Below, piece after piece: positions 34,629-43,676 of a stretch of 51,594 bases of DNA. The stretch lies in assembly GCA_913041145.1 (NCBI GenBank), contig CAJWHE010000013.1, positions 1 to 51,594 on the forward strand. Reading direction: 5' to 3'. Origin of the DNA: an uncultured Paracoccaceae bacterium. GTDB lineage: Bacteria > Pseudomonadota > Alphaproteobacteria > Rhodobacterales > Rhodobacteraceae. The position numbers and the translations under genes were made by a program. Position 1 is the stretch's first letter. Every line of letters starts with the position of its first letter. The notes under the pieces are model-generated. The model saw only the letters and a program-made list of their open reading frames with translations. It made no database searches and had not been told where the DNA came from.

Positions 34629-34752
34629 GAGCACCTCCTGGTATTCTTTATTTTACATTAGTTTTTTTTTTTACAAAGGGGAATATTAATAGTTTGAGTA
34701 AATATAGTTGTCTGAATAAATGCTACCTTTTTGAGTTCCAATTTTAATTAGG

Positions 34753-34777
34753 ACTTTATTCTTACAAAAAATAAAGT
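34753..34777. repeat. Inverted repeat in the pca/EamA divergent spacer
   Basis: ACTTTATT at 34753-34760 and AATAAAGT at 34770-34777 form an 8-bp perfect inverted repeat with a 9-base centre. It lies about 125 bp before pcaC and 158 bp before the EamA gene, so it could be an operator for a regulator of either. No regulator gene is adjacent. The rest of the 306-bp spacer (34629-34934) has no gene I can support. Confidence 0.3.
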
Positions 34778-34934
34778 TGTTTTTAAGCTGCAAGGGTGAG
34801 AACTGTTGGGATAAAGAAGATACTTGTCTTGAGCTTTTGATCTGCTAGCTTGATGATTAATTAATTTTATGCTTGGATTTACAGTTTAGCGTGAGTATTT
34901 TAATCAATTACTTTTAGTAGAAAGCCCCTATAAA

Positions 34935-35840
34935 ATGGCGACTTGGATATGGGTAACTATAATTGCAGCGATATCTCAAAGTCTTCGAACGGCCCAACAA
35001 AAAAATTTAAAGCAGTCCTTGGGTGTTCTTGGTGCAAGTTACGTTAGGTTTTCCTATGCTATCCCTTTTGCGTGGGCGTGGATTGCTTTTTATTCGTTTT
35101 TTTATGATCAGCCGTTACCTTCAATAAATCTAGAATATATTTTTTGGATAACTATAGCAGGGATAATGCAAATTATTTTTACAGTGCTCCTTATTACGTT
35201 ATTTTCACACAGGTCTTTTGCTGCTGGTATAGCTTTTTCAAAAACAGAAGTACTTATGGCTGCGATATTTGAGGCAATGATACTAGGATATTTTGTTAGC
35301 TTTGAGGTAGGTTTTGCAATCTTATTAGGAGTTTTAGCTGTATTCTTATTAACCTTGTCTAAAAGTGAGATTAGTTTGTCAAATTTGTTGAGTGCTTTAT
35401 GGACACGTCAAACAGCACTTGGACTAGGTAGTGGTGCTTTCCTTGGTTTTTGTACTGTAGCTTTTCGAGCTGCCACTGATTCTTTAGAAGGATCAGATTT
35501 GTTGATGAAAGCTAGTATGACTGGGGGAGTGGCTGTACTAATTCAATCCGTAATAATGGGTTTATGGCTGTGGTTCAAAGCGAGAGTAGAATTAATTAAT
35601 AGCTTTAAGGCTTGGCGTCGGGCATATTTAGTTGGTTTTTTTGGCGCCGTAACCACTGCTTGTTGGTTTTATGCATTTTCTGCAAATGCGGTTGCTCCAG
35701 TTAGAGCACTAGGTCAAATTGAGTTACTGATAGCATTGGGTATTTCTTTTTTCTTTTTCAAAGAACGACCCAGTAAAAAAGAGATTTTTGCTGTCAGTTT
35801 GCTAACTATCTCCATTATGATTGTCTTGTTAAGAGCATGA
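34935..35840 (+). CDS. EamA/DMT-superfamily transporter
   Basis: A 301-residue membrane protein with about ten hydrophobic segments in two EamA-like halves. It starts with a first helix (MATWIWVTIIAAISQSLRTA) that carries a basic, glutamine-rich end, a pattern of a separate DMT subgroup that differs from the other two EamA proteins here. The second half contains AVAPVRALGQIELLIALGISF, the usual conserved helix. The ribosome site is poor. Divergent from the pca operon across a 306-bp spacer, so it might export or import aromatic acids, but that is only positional. Confidence 0.8.
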   Translation: MATWIWVTIIAAISQSLRTAQQKNLKQSLGVLGASYVRFSYAIPFAWAWIAFYSFFYDQPLPSINLEYIFWITIAGIMQIIFTVLLITLFSHRSFAAGIAFSKTEVLMAAIFEAMILGYFVSFEVGFAILLGVLAVFLLTLSKSEISLSNLLSALWTRQTALGLGSGAFLGFCTVAFRAATDSLEGSDLLMKASMTGGVAVLIQSVIMGLWLWFKARVELINSFKAWRRAYLVGFFGAVTTACWFYAFSANAVAPVRALGQIELLIALGISFFFFKERPSKKEIFAVSLLTISIMIVLLRA

Positions 35841-35911
35841 TCTAAGTTTTTTGAAGCTATTATATTTTTTTAGAGTGCACCCTGTTTTTTCACTAGTACT
35901 TTTAACAATTA

Positions 35912-35936
35912 TCGTATAGTGAGATTATTCGTATAG
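35912..35936 (+). repeat. Direct repeats before livK
   Basis: TCGTATAG occurs twice, at 35912-35919 and 35929-35936, 17 bases apart start to start, just ahead of the livK ribosome site. Each contains a TATAG that could serve as a -10 element; alternatively they are a regulator's binding repeat. Confidence 0.3.
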
Positions 35937-35958
35937 ATACTACCCAGGGAGGGATGAA

Positions 35959-37188
35959 ATGTTTAAAAACTTTAAGATAATTACGGCTATGGCTTTCGCA
36001 GTAGTTGCGGCAGGATTTTCCAGTTCTGCAAATGCTGGTGTTGAAGGTGATACTATTACACTTGGATCGGCGCTATCGCTGACAGGAAAGTATGCAACTA
36101 ATGGGTTACACACTCAAAGAGGTTACGATTTTGCTGTTGATAGAATAAATTCTACAGGCGGAGTTATGGTCGGTGGTAAAAGTTATAAATTAACTGTTAA
36201 ATATTATGATGACGAGTCAACTCCTGCTAGGGGAGCACAACTTGCAGAACGCTTAATTCAACAAGACGGCGTTGAGTTTATGTTAGGACCTTATAGTTCT
36301 GGTATGACAAAAGCTATAGCTCCAGTTTCTGAAAAATTTGGTGTTCCAATGATCGAAGCGGAAGGTGCTTCAAGATCGTTGTTTACTCAGGGTTACAAGT
36401 ACTTATTTGCTGTTCTTTCTACTACTGATTTATATCTACCTGGCGCGTTAAATTTTGCTGCTGATCAAAAGAAAAGTATAGGCAAACCCGCAAGTGATGC
36501 AAGAGTTGCAATGGCTTTCGAAGGTGACCCGTTTTCAATGGATATCAGGGCTGGATTAGTGGAAATGATCAAAGATTACGGCATGAAGCTTGTGATTGAT
36601 GATCAGCTTCCTGCTGATTTATCAGATATGTCTACTACTTTGACTAAAGTGAAAGCACTAAAGCCGGACATTCTGATTATTTCAGGACATTCGAAAGGGG
36701 CTGCGACAGCTGCTAGGCAAATTGATGAGATGAAAATTAATGTTCCAATCATTGCCATGACGCATTGTGAAGCAGCAAAGGTTCATGAGAAGTTTCCAAA
36801 TGCCGCTACAGGGTTTCTTTGCCCTACGCAATGGGTTCCAGGTATAGACAAGAAAGATGCTATGTTCGGTTCTGCGGCTGATTGGAATGCAGACTTTAAA
36901 GCTGCTCATCCTAGCTACTCTTCTGTTCCTTACCAATCAGCGCAGGCTTCTGCTGCTGTTTACGTTTGGAAAGAAGCTTTCGAGGCAGCTAATAGCTTTG
37001 ATAAGAAAGCAGTTAGAGATGCTATAGCTGGTGTCGAAATGCAGACTTTCTACGGTGATGTGAAATTTGGTCCAGATGGAAATAACGTTGCAAAACCAAT
37101 GTTCTTAAGGCAAATCGGATCTGATGGATCTTATAACCTAGTATCCTCGTTTTCGGATCTAACCTACCCAAGAAACGTTAGTTACTAA
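35959..37188 (+). CDS. ABC transporter substrate-binding protein, LivK/branched-chain-amino-acid type
   Basis: A 409-residue periplasmic binding protein. The first 26 residues are a signal peptide ending in SSANA, and mature protein begins GVEGDTITLGSALSLTGKYA, the usual start of Peripla_BP_6 proteins. The domain has the two-lobe layout with YYDDESTPARGAQLAERLI and the LGPYSSGMTKA loop. It has a strong GGGAGGGA ribosome site. It heads a complete importer, livK-H-M-G-F. The ligand could be a branched-chain amino acid, an amide, urea or an aromatic acid; nothing in the sequence decides. Confidence 0.9.
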   Translation: MFKNFKIITAMAFAVVAAGFSSSANAGVEGDTITLGSALSLTGKYATNGLHTQRGYDFAVDRINSTGGVMVGGKSYKLTVKYYDDESTPARGAQLAERLIQQDGVEFMLGPYSSGMTKAIAPVSEKFGVPMIEAEGASRSLFTQGYKYLFAVLSTTDLYLPGALNFAADQKKSIGKPASDARVAMAFEGDPFSMDIRAGLVEMIKDYGMKLVIDDQLPADLSDMSTTLTKVKALKPDILIISGHSKGAATAARQIDEMKINVPIIAMTHCEAAKVHEKFPNAATGFLCPTQWVPGIDKKDAMFGSAADWNADFKAAHPSYSSVPYQSAQASAAVYVWKEAFEAANSFDKKAVRDAIAGVEMQTFYGDVKFGPDGNNVAKPMFLRQIGSDGSYNLVSSFSDLTYPRNVSY

Positions 37189-37206
37189 CTTTTGGGAAAA
37201 GAAATA

Positions 37207-37232
37207 GAAGGGAAGGTTAAATCCTTCCCTTC
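37207..37232 (+). terminator. Strong stem-loop between livK and livH
   Basis: GAAGGGAAGG at 37207-37216 and CCTTCCCTTC at 37223-37232 form a perfect 10-bp stem with a 6-base loop, 18 bp after the livK stop. It is followed by GCTTTATTT rather than a pure T run. Such elements in binding-protein operons partly stop transcription or stabilise the upstream mRNA, making the binding protein more abundant than the permeases. Confidence 0.7.
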
Positions 37233-37254
37233 GCTTTATTTACTGGATTAAAAA

Positions 37255-38160
37255 ATGTTCGATAATCTCCAACTTTTATTTGTTTGGGCTCCAATTATTA
37301 ATGTTCAAGTGATTTTGGACGGTATTTTTGTAGGAGCTGTTTTTGCTCTTTGCGCTTATGGTCTTGCTCTTGTTTGGGGGGTAATGAACATTAAAAATTT
37401 AGCACAGGGTGACTTTGTAATTCTGGGGGGATATTTAGCCCTAGTTCTACATTCATGGAACCTACCACTACCTGTAATCTTAGTAATTGTTACAATTGTT
37501 ATGTTTGTGTATGGCTGGAGTATTTATGCGCTAATTATAAGACGAATAGTTGATAAGGACATGTTTGTGTCACTTCTAGCAACGTTCGGATTATCATTAT
37601 TGATGCAACAAGCAATGAACTTATATTTTGGTCCTGAAGTACAAACCATAGACATGAAATTACCCGTCATCGATGCTTTTGATAATATGGTGACAATTCC
37701 ATATTCAAAAATTATTTCGCTGGCTCTAGCAGGAATTATCACAGCTGCAGTAGTTATATTTATGAAAAAATCTAGGACTGGTCAGGCTATTAGAGCAACG
37801 GCTCAAGATGCTCGAGCAGCTAGGGTATTAGGAATTGATACTGACCGGGTTTATGCGTTCACATTTGCATTTAACTCTGCTTTGTGTGGAGCTGCAGGAG
37901 TTCTTGTATCTGTAATTTGGGTCATTCAACCTTTCTACGGGATTACTTATTCGGTAAGAACTTTTGCAATTGTTACTGCTGCAGGTTTAGGAAATTTACC
38001 TGGAGTTATTAGTGCTGCCTTTGGAATAGGTTTATTTGAAAAATATACTGGTATGATCGTTGGTACCGCTTATGAAGTTGCAGCTCCAGTAATGATTTTG
38101 TTGCTTGTTTTAATTATCCGACAAATTAATATGAAGCGAAATAGACAGGTAGTTCGATGA
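37255..38160 (+). CDS. ABC permease, LivH type
   Basis: A 301-residue inner-membrane permease with about eight helices of the LivH family. The segments GAVFALCAYGLALVWGVMNI and GDFVILGGYLAL near the start and RATAQDARAARVLGID (the cytoplasmic coupling loop) are typical. It forms a heterodimer with LivM for substrate passage. It starts 22 bp after the intercistronic hairpin with a weak ribosome site, and its stop overlaps the start of livM (ATGA). Confidence 0.92.
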   Translation: MFDNLQLLFVWAPIINVQVILDGIFVGAVFALCAYGLALVWGVMNIKNLAQGDFVILGGYLALVLHSWNLPLPVILVIVTIVMFVYGWSIYALIIRRIVDKDMFVSLLATFGLSLLMQQAMNLYFGPEVQTIDMKLPVIDAFDNMVTIPYSKIISLALAGIITAAVVIFMKKSRTGQAIRATAQDARAARVLGIDTDRVYAFTFAFNSALCGAAGVLVSVIWVIQPFYGITYSVRTFAIVTAAGLGNLPGVISAAFGIGLFEKYTGMIVGTAYEVAAPVMILLLVLIIRQINMKRNRQVVR

Positions 38161-39209
38161 TGCGTAGGAGTACTTTTATAACTTATGCCGGTCTAGGACT
38201 TTTTGGAATATTAGGACCTATACTTTTCCCCGCTTATACATTGTCTATTGCTTATCTTTGGATGATGGTTCTGATGGCATCGACCTGGGATATTTTAGGC
38301 GGCCAAATGGGTTATAACTCATTGGGAAATATTACATTTTTTGGTGTAGGTATGTATGTATCTGCGATTATTCAAATAGCTATATTTTACGAGCCTGGCG
38401 TTAGAGAATATACCTCTGCAATGGGAGCAATAAAGCCTGAATTTACTGACCAACAATACTACTGGGGTATATTTTTAGGAATTTTTGGGGGAGCGATAGC
38501 AGCTCTTGCATTGTCGTTAATTTTCAGCACATTTATGTTTGGGCTCAGAGGCCCTTATTTTGCTATAGGTTCACTCGGATTAGCAATAGCTGCAGCTGAA
38601 ATAACAGTAACTATTAACTATGTTGGTGGGGCATCCGGAATTTCTATGCCAATGTTTCCTGGTGATATAGAATTCCGATCAGTATTTTTCTATATATTAT
38701 GTTTCATACTAGCCGTGCTAGCACATCTTGTAATTCGAGGGATGCTGTCAACACAATTTGGTCTAGCTATAAATGCAATCCGTGATGACGAAGACAAGGC
38801 GGAAGCGATGGGACTTCCCACTCTGATTTATAAACAAATCGGTTGGGGTGTGACCGCAGTTTTTATGGGGGCCATCGGTGCAGTTGCAGGAAATATGGCG
38901 GGTTTTATTGATAAAGAGGTGGCCTACCCTGTGCCAACTTTTGGTATCTTTATGGTTGCCATGGTTCTTCTTGGGGGCAAGGGAACGTTATGGGGGCCCG
39001 TACTTGGGGCAATCATTTTTCATATAGTAAAAGAGACAACCTGGACTTATTTGCTAGGTTGGCAATGGGTTACGTTGGGTTTAATTTTGATTATAAATAT
39101 TGTTTACTTTCAGCAAGGTATAATGGGTTGGCTCCAATCTAAATATCCCGAAATGTTTGGTATTGTTGTAGACCAATCAAATATTAATCAAGAAAAAAAA
39201 GAAAGTTAA
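38157..39209 (+). CDS. ABC permease, LivM type
   Basis: A 350-residue partner permease of the LivM family. GQMGYNSLGNITFFGVGMYV is the family N-terminal signature, and FGLAINAIRDDEDKAEAMG is the coupling loop to the ATPases. The hydrophobic profile gives about nine helices. The ATG overlaps the livH stop by four bases, and livG follows after six bases, so translation is coupled along the operon. Confidence 0.92.
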   Translation: MMRRSTFITYAGLGLFGILGPILFPAYTLSIAYLWMMVLMASTWDILGGQMGYNSLGNITFFGVGMYVSAIIQIAIFYEPGVREYTSAMGAIKPEFTDQQYYWGIFLGIFGGAIAALALSLIFSTFMFGLRGPYFAIGSLGLAIAAAEITVTINYVGGASGISMPMFPGDIEFRSVFFYILCFILAVLAHLVIRGMLSTQFGLAINAIRDDEDKAEAMGLPTLIYKQIGWGVTAVFMGAIGAVAGNMAGFIDKEVAYPVPTFGIFMVAMVLLGGKGTLWGPVLGAIIFHIVKETTWTYLLGWQWVTLGLILIINIVYFQQGIMGWLQSKYPEMFGIVVDQSNINQEKKES

Positions 39210-39215
39210 TGAAGC

Positions 39216-39959
39216 ATGAATGATATTATTAAAGTTACTAATGTTTCAAAAGCTTATGGAGGTGTTAAAGCTAATGTGGACATTTCTTTTAAAGTAAAAA
39301 AAGGATCAATAACGGGGCTTATTGGTCCAAATGGGTGTGGAAAAACTACGCTTTTTAATTCAATCGTCGGTTATCACCCTATTGATGAGGGTTCGATTGA
39401 ATTTGATGGTAATGAAATATCTCATCTGCGAGTTGGCGATATTGCAAGATTGGGGATGCTTCGAACATTTCAACAAACAAAAATTTATACTAAAATGAAT
39501 TGTGTTGATAATATGCAAATCTCTGTTTCGCATCGCAGAAATTCAAAAAATGGTATCTTTGCTAGTAGGAAAGGTGAAATTAGGGAGAGGGCTGAAGACT
39601 TACTCGAGTTTGTTGGCTTGTATTCAAAAAGAAATCTTATTTCTGGGGATCTTTCCTTTGGACAACAAAAATTACTTGAATTTGCTATGGCGCTTATGAA
39701 TGAGCCTAAAGTTTTACTTTTAGATGAGCCGACAGCTGGGATTAATCCAACATTAATTAATGGTCTAATTGATAGATTAGGGAGAGCAAATGAGGAACTT
39801 GGAATAACATTATGTGTGATAGAACATAATATGCGAGTTATAATGAACCTTGCTTCTCATATTTATTGTCTTTCAAACGGAAAAATGCTGGCTGAGGGAA
39901 AACCCTCTGAGCTTCAGAATGATCAACGGGTAATTGACGCGTATTTAGGGGGTCACTAA
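39216..39959 (+). CDS. ABC transporter ATP-binding protein, LivG type
   Basis: A 247-residue ATPase. Walker A is GPNGCGKTT at 37-45; the signature region is unusual, with SGDLSFGQQKLLEFA where LSGGQQ is normal but SYGQQ is the LivG form, and Walker B is VLLLDEPTAG. The C-terminal LivG extension (ASHIYCLSNGKMLAEGKPSE) is present. It energises the LivH/LivM pair with LivF. Its stop overlaps the livF start (TAATG). Confidence 0.92.
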   Translation: MNDIIKVTNVSKAYGGVKANVDISFKVKKGSITGLIGPNGCGKTTLFNSIVGYHPIDEGSIEFDGNEISHLRVGDIARLGMLRTFQQTKIYTKMNCVDNMQISVSHRRNSKNGIFASRKGEIRERAEDLLEFVGLYSKRNLISGDLSFGQQKLLEFAMALMNEPKVLLLDEPTAGINPTLINGLIDRLGRANEELGITLCVIEHNMRVIMNLASHIYCLSNGKMLAEGKPSELQNDQRVIDAYLGGH

Positions 39960-40843
39960 TGAGTGAAAAAAAGCCGAACAAAGGACAGAAATCAAGAAAA
40001 GGTGTAAGTGGTTATGGTATTGGTGGTGTTGACGTTGTCATGTCAGTTGATCAAGTTGCTAAAGAGGCGGCCTCTATGTCTGATGCGGCACCCTCTTCGG
40101 ACGCTTTAGGAAAGCTTGTAGAAAATAATCCTTACCTAACAATAAATGATCTAAGAGCTGGTTATGGAAAGATGGAAATCTTACATGATTTTAATTTGCA
40201 GATAGGTAAAGGGCAATCTTTATGTTTAATAGGCCCAAACGGAGCTGGTAAGTCTACGGTTCTTCATTCAATCTTTGGGTTTACCAATATTTTTTCGGGA
40301 TCAATCGTTGTCGATGGTCTGGATGTGACTTCCCTAACACCATCACAGAAACTTTCAAAAGCTGGAATAGCTTATATACTCCAGGATAAATCTGTTTTCC
40401 CACAAATGACTGTCGAAGAAAATTTACTCATGGGTGGGTTTCTTAAAGGTCGCCCAGCAGAAGCGAAGCAAGCTGCTGATATGGTATTTGATAAGTATAA
40501 ACGTTTAGCAGATCGAAGAGATAAACCTGCTGGTGTTTTATCGGGTGGAGAACGGCGTCTCTTGGAAATTTCTCGTGCACTTGTAATGCAACCAGAAGTT
40601 TTACTTGTAGATGAGCCTTCAATTGGTTTGGAACCACGGTTTATTGATATGGTTTTTGAAATCTTAGAAGATCTTCAAAAGAAAGATGGTAAAACAATAA
40701 TTATGGTTGAGCAAAATGCAAAAAAAGGTCTAGCCTTTGCGGATATCGGTTATGTTCTTGTCTCGGGTGAAACTGCTATAGCAGATACAGGGGACAATCT
40801 TTTAAAAAATCCAGATGTAGGAAGACTATTTTTAGGCGGCTGA
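39959..40843 (+). CDS. ABC transporter ATP-binding protein, LivF type, with N-terminal extension
   Basis: A 294-residue ATPase, about 55 residues longer than the usual 235-240. Residues 1-57 are a polar, basic then Ala/Ser-rich stretch with no known domain; the normal LivF start (YLTINDLRAGYGKMEILH) begins near residue 59. Walker A GPNGAGKST is at about 91-99, the signature is LSGGERRLLEIS and Walker B is VLLVDEPSIGL. The start is fixed by the TAATG overlap with livG, though ATG at 40076 could yield a shorter form. The last gene of the importer operon. Confidence 0.88.
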   Translation: MSEKKPNKGQKSRKGVSGYGIGGVDVVMSVDQVAKEAASMSDAAPSSDALGKLVENNPYLTINDLRAGYGKMEILHDFNLQIGKGQSLCLIGPNGAGKSTVLHSIFGFTNIFSGSIVVDGLDVTSLTPSQKLSKAGIAYILQDKSVFPQMTVEENLLMGGFLKGRPAEAKQAADMVFDKYKRLADRRDKPAGVLSGGERRLLEISRALVMQPEVLLVDEPSIGLEPRFIDMVFEILEDLQKKDGKTIIMVEQNAKKGLAFADIGYVLVSGETAIADTGDNLLKNPDVGRLFLGG

Positions 40844-40974
40844 TAGAAATAAAAATTTAAATACTTTAAGTTCTCTTAATTATTTCTTTTAGAATCTTCT
40901 GCTAAGTATGTCTAAGTAATTTCTATTGTATAGTTGTTATAGATCGGGTTACTCTTAGCTAAGGCTATATAGTA

Positions 40975-42207
40975 ATGGGTGCATATTTGATCTCTTTTCA
41001 TCATCCTACAAGGCTGTTAATTGCAATATGCATTTGCTGTGTTACGTCTATGATTGGAATAACCCTATGGCCAGTGTTTCTTGTTCAACTCAGGGATGTT
41101 TGGGAGTTAAGTAATTCACAAATAGGGTGGATAAGTGGTGCTTATTTCGTTGGTTATGTTGTTGCAACTCCTTTACTCGTCGGTCTAACTGATTTTTTGG
41201 ATTCTAGGTTAATATTTATAAGTGGTTGTGTGTCTAGCTTTTTAGGCTGTATTGGGTTTGCTTTTTTAGCAAATAATTTTTTATCTGCGGCAATCACTTA
41301 CACACTAGTAGGAGCTGGTTTGGCTGGAACATATATGCCGGGATTACAAATTTTAAATGCACGTTTAAACGATGATTTTCGTGTAAAGGCTGTTCCATGG
41401 TACACTTCAAGTTTTGGGTTGGGGGCAGGAGTATCATTTCTTATTATGGGGTATTTGTTAGCTTACTCAAATTATACCGTAGCCGCATCTTTAGGAGCAA
41501 TTGGAGCCTTAGCCTCGGGTATTTATGTTTATTTTTTTGTATCACCAGTGAGTCCAACATTAAGTTTACATAAAGGTGCTAACCGCCACCCACTTGATTT
41601 GCGTCCGGCGTTTAGAAAACCGAAAGCTATGGGATACATCTTTGCCTATTCGGCTCATACTTACGAGCTATTTGCATTTAGATCTTGGAGCTTTGCACTT
41701 TTTGTCTTTTTAGGTGATCGAGCTGAATCGACTCTAAGTTTTTCTCAGATTGCAACTATTTTTGCTTTTTTGACAGTCTTAGGCATGGTGGCATCTACTA
41801 CAGGAGCAAAGCTATGCTTAATGTTTGGTCGACATCGAAGTATTTCCTGGATAGGGAGCTTTACTGCGCTTTTGGCTGTTGCATGCTCTCTTCTCATTTC
41901 TGCACCGCTGTGGATCTCCTTGGGAATATTATGTGTTTACAATGTAGCAATAATGTTTGATTCTGGGGGCTTGACTGCTGGTACTGTTTCCGTGTCTGAT
42001 CCGGAAGATCGCGGTGCTTTATTAGCAGTACATTCGATGATTGGTTTTGCAGGAGGCGCAATTGGTGCTCCTGTGATAGGGTATGCTTTAGACATAGCGG
42101 GAGGTGAAGAAAATTTACTTGCTTGGTCACTTGCTCTACTACTGATGGGCGTTGGTTCCTTGTTGGTTTCTATCATACAATCTCGAATTTGGAGATATAA
42201 TCATTGA
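40975..42207 (+). CDS. MFS transporter
   Basis: A 410-residue major facilitator protein with 12 hydrophobic segments. The first half includes VTSMIGITLWPVFLVQLRDVW and the helix-2/3 loop LVGLTDFLDSRLIF, which is in the place of the MFS D-R-x-G-R-R motif; a similar helix-8/9 loop is LCLMFGRHRSIS. The ribosome site is poor. It is 130 bp before preT on the same strand. It might carry pyrimidines, but this is only positional, and the operator before preT lies downstream of it. Confidence 0.82.
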   Translation: MGAYLISFHHPTRLLIAICICCVTSMIGITLWPVFLVQLRDVWELSNSQIGWISGAYFVGYVVATPLLVGLTDFLDSRLIFISGCVSSFLGCIGFAFLANNFLSAAITYTLVGAGLAGTYMPGLQILNARLNDDFRVKAVPWYTSSFGLGAGVSFLIMGYLLAYSNYTVAASLGAIGALASGIYVYFFVSPVSPTLSLHKGANRHPLDLRPAFRKPKAMGYIFAYSAHTYELFAFRSWSFALFVFLGDRAESTLSFSQIATIFAFLTVLGMVASTTGAKLCLMFGRHRSISWIGSFTALLAVACSLLISAPLWISLGILCVYNVAIMFDSGGLTAGTVSVSDPEDRGALLAVHSMIGFAGGAIGAPVIGYALDIAGGEENLLAWSLALLLMGVGSLLVSIIQSRIWRYNH

Positions 42208-42245
42208 GTCAATTTTTTTTTAAAATATTTAAAATCTCACTTTAA

Positions 42246-42275
42246 TTGAATTTTTTTATTGATTTTAGATAAAAT
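42246..42275 (+). promoter_or_regulatory. Candidate sigma-70 promoter of preTA
   Basis: TTGAAT at 42246-42251 and TAAAAT at 42270-42275 are separated by 18 bases. Transcription would begin near 42282, inside the RutR-like palindrome that starts at 42275. A regulator bound there would block initiation. The spacer 42208-42336 is very AT-rich and shows nothing else. Confidence 0.45.
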
Positions 42276-42290
42276 TTACCATTTGATAAA
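42275..42290. promoter_or_regulatory. RutR-like operator before preT (one mismatch)
   Basis: TTTACCA-TT-TGATAAA is a 7-2-7 palindrome with one mismatch. It agrees with the site before the hydrolase operon (TTTACCA-GT-TGGTAAA) and with the E. coli RutR pattern TTGACCA-N2-TGGTCAA. It overlaps the predicted transcription start 46 bp before the preT ATG. Confidence 0.65.
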
Positions 42291-42336
42291 AAAATAACTT
42301 TTTAATTAACTAAAAAAAAATTGAGAGAGAGTTTAA

Positions 42337-43671
42337 ATGCCAAATACTGTATCATCTCCGGGCGTTTTGTCTGGTAGGCTTCCCGCCTCAAAAGTAACTA
42401 AAAACTTTTCTGACCTACATGAACCGTTTCGCAATCACGAAGCATCTGTAGCTGCTGATAGATGTTATTTCTGTTATGATGCACCTTGTATAACAGCATG
42501 TCCAACAGCGATTGATATACCGCTTTTTATCCGACAGATCCAAACAAATACTATTGATGCAGCGGCTAAAACCATTTTTGAACAAAACATACTTGGTGGT
42601 ATGTGTGCACGAGTTTGTCCAACAGAGACGTTATGTGAGGAGTCATGTGTACGAGAGGTTGCTGAAGGGAAACCTGTTGAAATTGGTCGCTTACAGCGTT
42701 TTGCAACTGACTCTTTAATGAAATCAGGAATCCACCCATTTTCGAGGGAAAATAGTACAGGAAAAAAGATTGCTGTAATAGGAGCTGGTCCCGCTGGGCT
42801 CGCTTGCGCACATAGGCTTGCTATGTATGGGCATGATGTAATCATTTATGACTCTAAAGAAAAGGCTGGTGGCCTGAATGAATTTGGGATCGCAGCGTAT
42901 AAATCTACGGATGAATTTGCGGCAAAAGAGGTGGAGTGGTTATTAGAGATTGGTGGAATTGATCTTCAGTTAGGATTTGAGTTAGGAAAAAATATTCATT
43001 TGAATGAACTAGTAAAGCAGTTTGATTCTGTTTTTCTTGGGCTTGGTTTGGGTGCAGTTAATAATTTACGAGTTAATGGAGATGATTTAGAGAATGTTTC
43101 GGATGCTGTTCAGTTCATATCAGGACTTAGACAGTCAGATGACTTAACGAGTTTGGAAGTCGGTAGAGAAGTATTAGTCATAGGTGGAGGTATGACAGCA
43201 GTTGATGCGGCAGTTCAATCGAAATTACTAGGCGCTGAGACCGTTACAATAGCGTACCGTAGATCTAAGGATAAAATGGGGGCATCAACTTTTGAACAAG
43301 AGCTTGCGACATCAAATGGAGTGGTTATCCGAGAAAACCTTAATCCTAAAAGTATAATTGGTAATGGTAAAGTTTCCTCAGTTGAATTTGAAAAGACTCA
43401 ACAAACTTCTGAGGGATTAACTTCTACAGGGGAGGCTGTAATGATAGCTGCAGATCAAGTACTTGTAGCCATAGGTCAGGCACTAAGCGTAGATGAGGAA
43501 AGATTAGAGTTTGTAGGAAACAAAATTAATGTTTCTAGTTCTGGTCGCACCTCTTGTAGCGGTGTATGGGCTGGAGGAGATTGTGTTTCTGGTGGAGAAG
43601 ATCTTACTGTTACTGCAGTCGCTCAGGGTCGTGATGCAGCGGAAGATATAAATTTAAGTATAATGGGGTAA
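42337..43671 (+). CDS. preT: Dihydropyrimidine dehydrogenase (NAD+), flavin/Fe-S subunit
   Basis: A 444-residue glutamate-synthase-like oxidoreductase. Two 4Fe-4S clusters are built from C43, C46, C51, C55 and C90, C94, C100, C104; the FAD site GAGPAGLACA begins near residue 149 and the NAD(P)H site VLVIGGGMTAVDAA lies near 284. With PreA it reduces uracil or thymine to the dihydro form at the cost of NADH. It corresponds to the N-terminal half of mammalian DPD. PreA follows after five bases. A RutR-like operator precedes it. Confidence 0.93.
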   Translation: MPNTVSSPGVLSGRLPASKVTKNFSDLHEPFRNHEASVAADRCYFCYDAPCITACPTAIDIPLFIRQIQTNTIDAAAKTIFEQNILGGMCARVCPTETLCEESCVREVAEGKPVEIGRLQRFATDSLMKSGIHPFSRENSTGKKIAVIGAGPAGLACAHRLAMYGHDVIIYDSKEKAGGLNEFGIAAYKSTDEFAAKEVEWLLEIGGIDLQLGFELGKNIHLNELVKQFDSVFLGLGLGAVNNLRVNGDDLENVSDAVQFISGLRQSDDLTSLEVGREVLVIGGGMTAVDAAVQSKLLGAETVTIAYRRSKDKMGASTFEQELATSNGVVIRENLNPKSIIGNGKVSSVEFEKTQQTSEGLTSTGEAVMIAADQVLVAIGQALSVDEERLEFVGNKINVSSSGRTSCSGVWAGGDCVSGGEDLTVTAVAQGRDAAEDINLSIMG

Positions 43672-43676
43672 TAACA

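Noticed and set aside
42474-42845. 123-residue open frame antisense to preT
   Set aside because: Opposite the conserved Fe-S region of preT; cysteine- and serine-rich mirror translation without a ribosome site.
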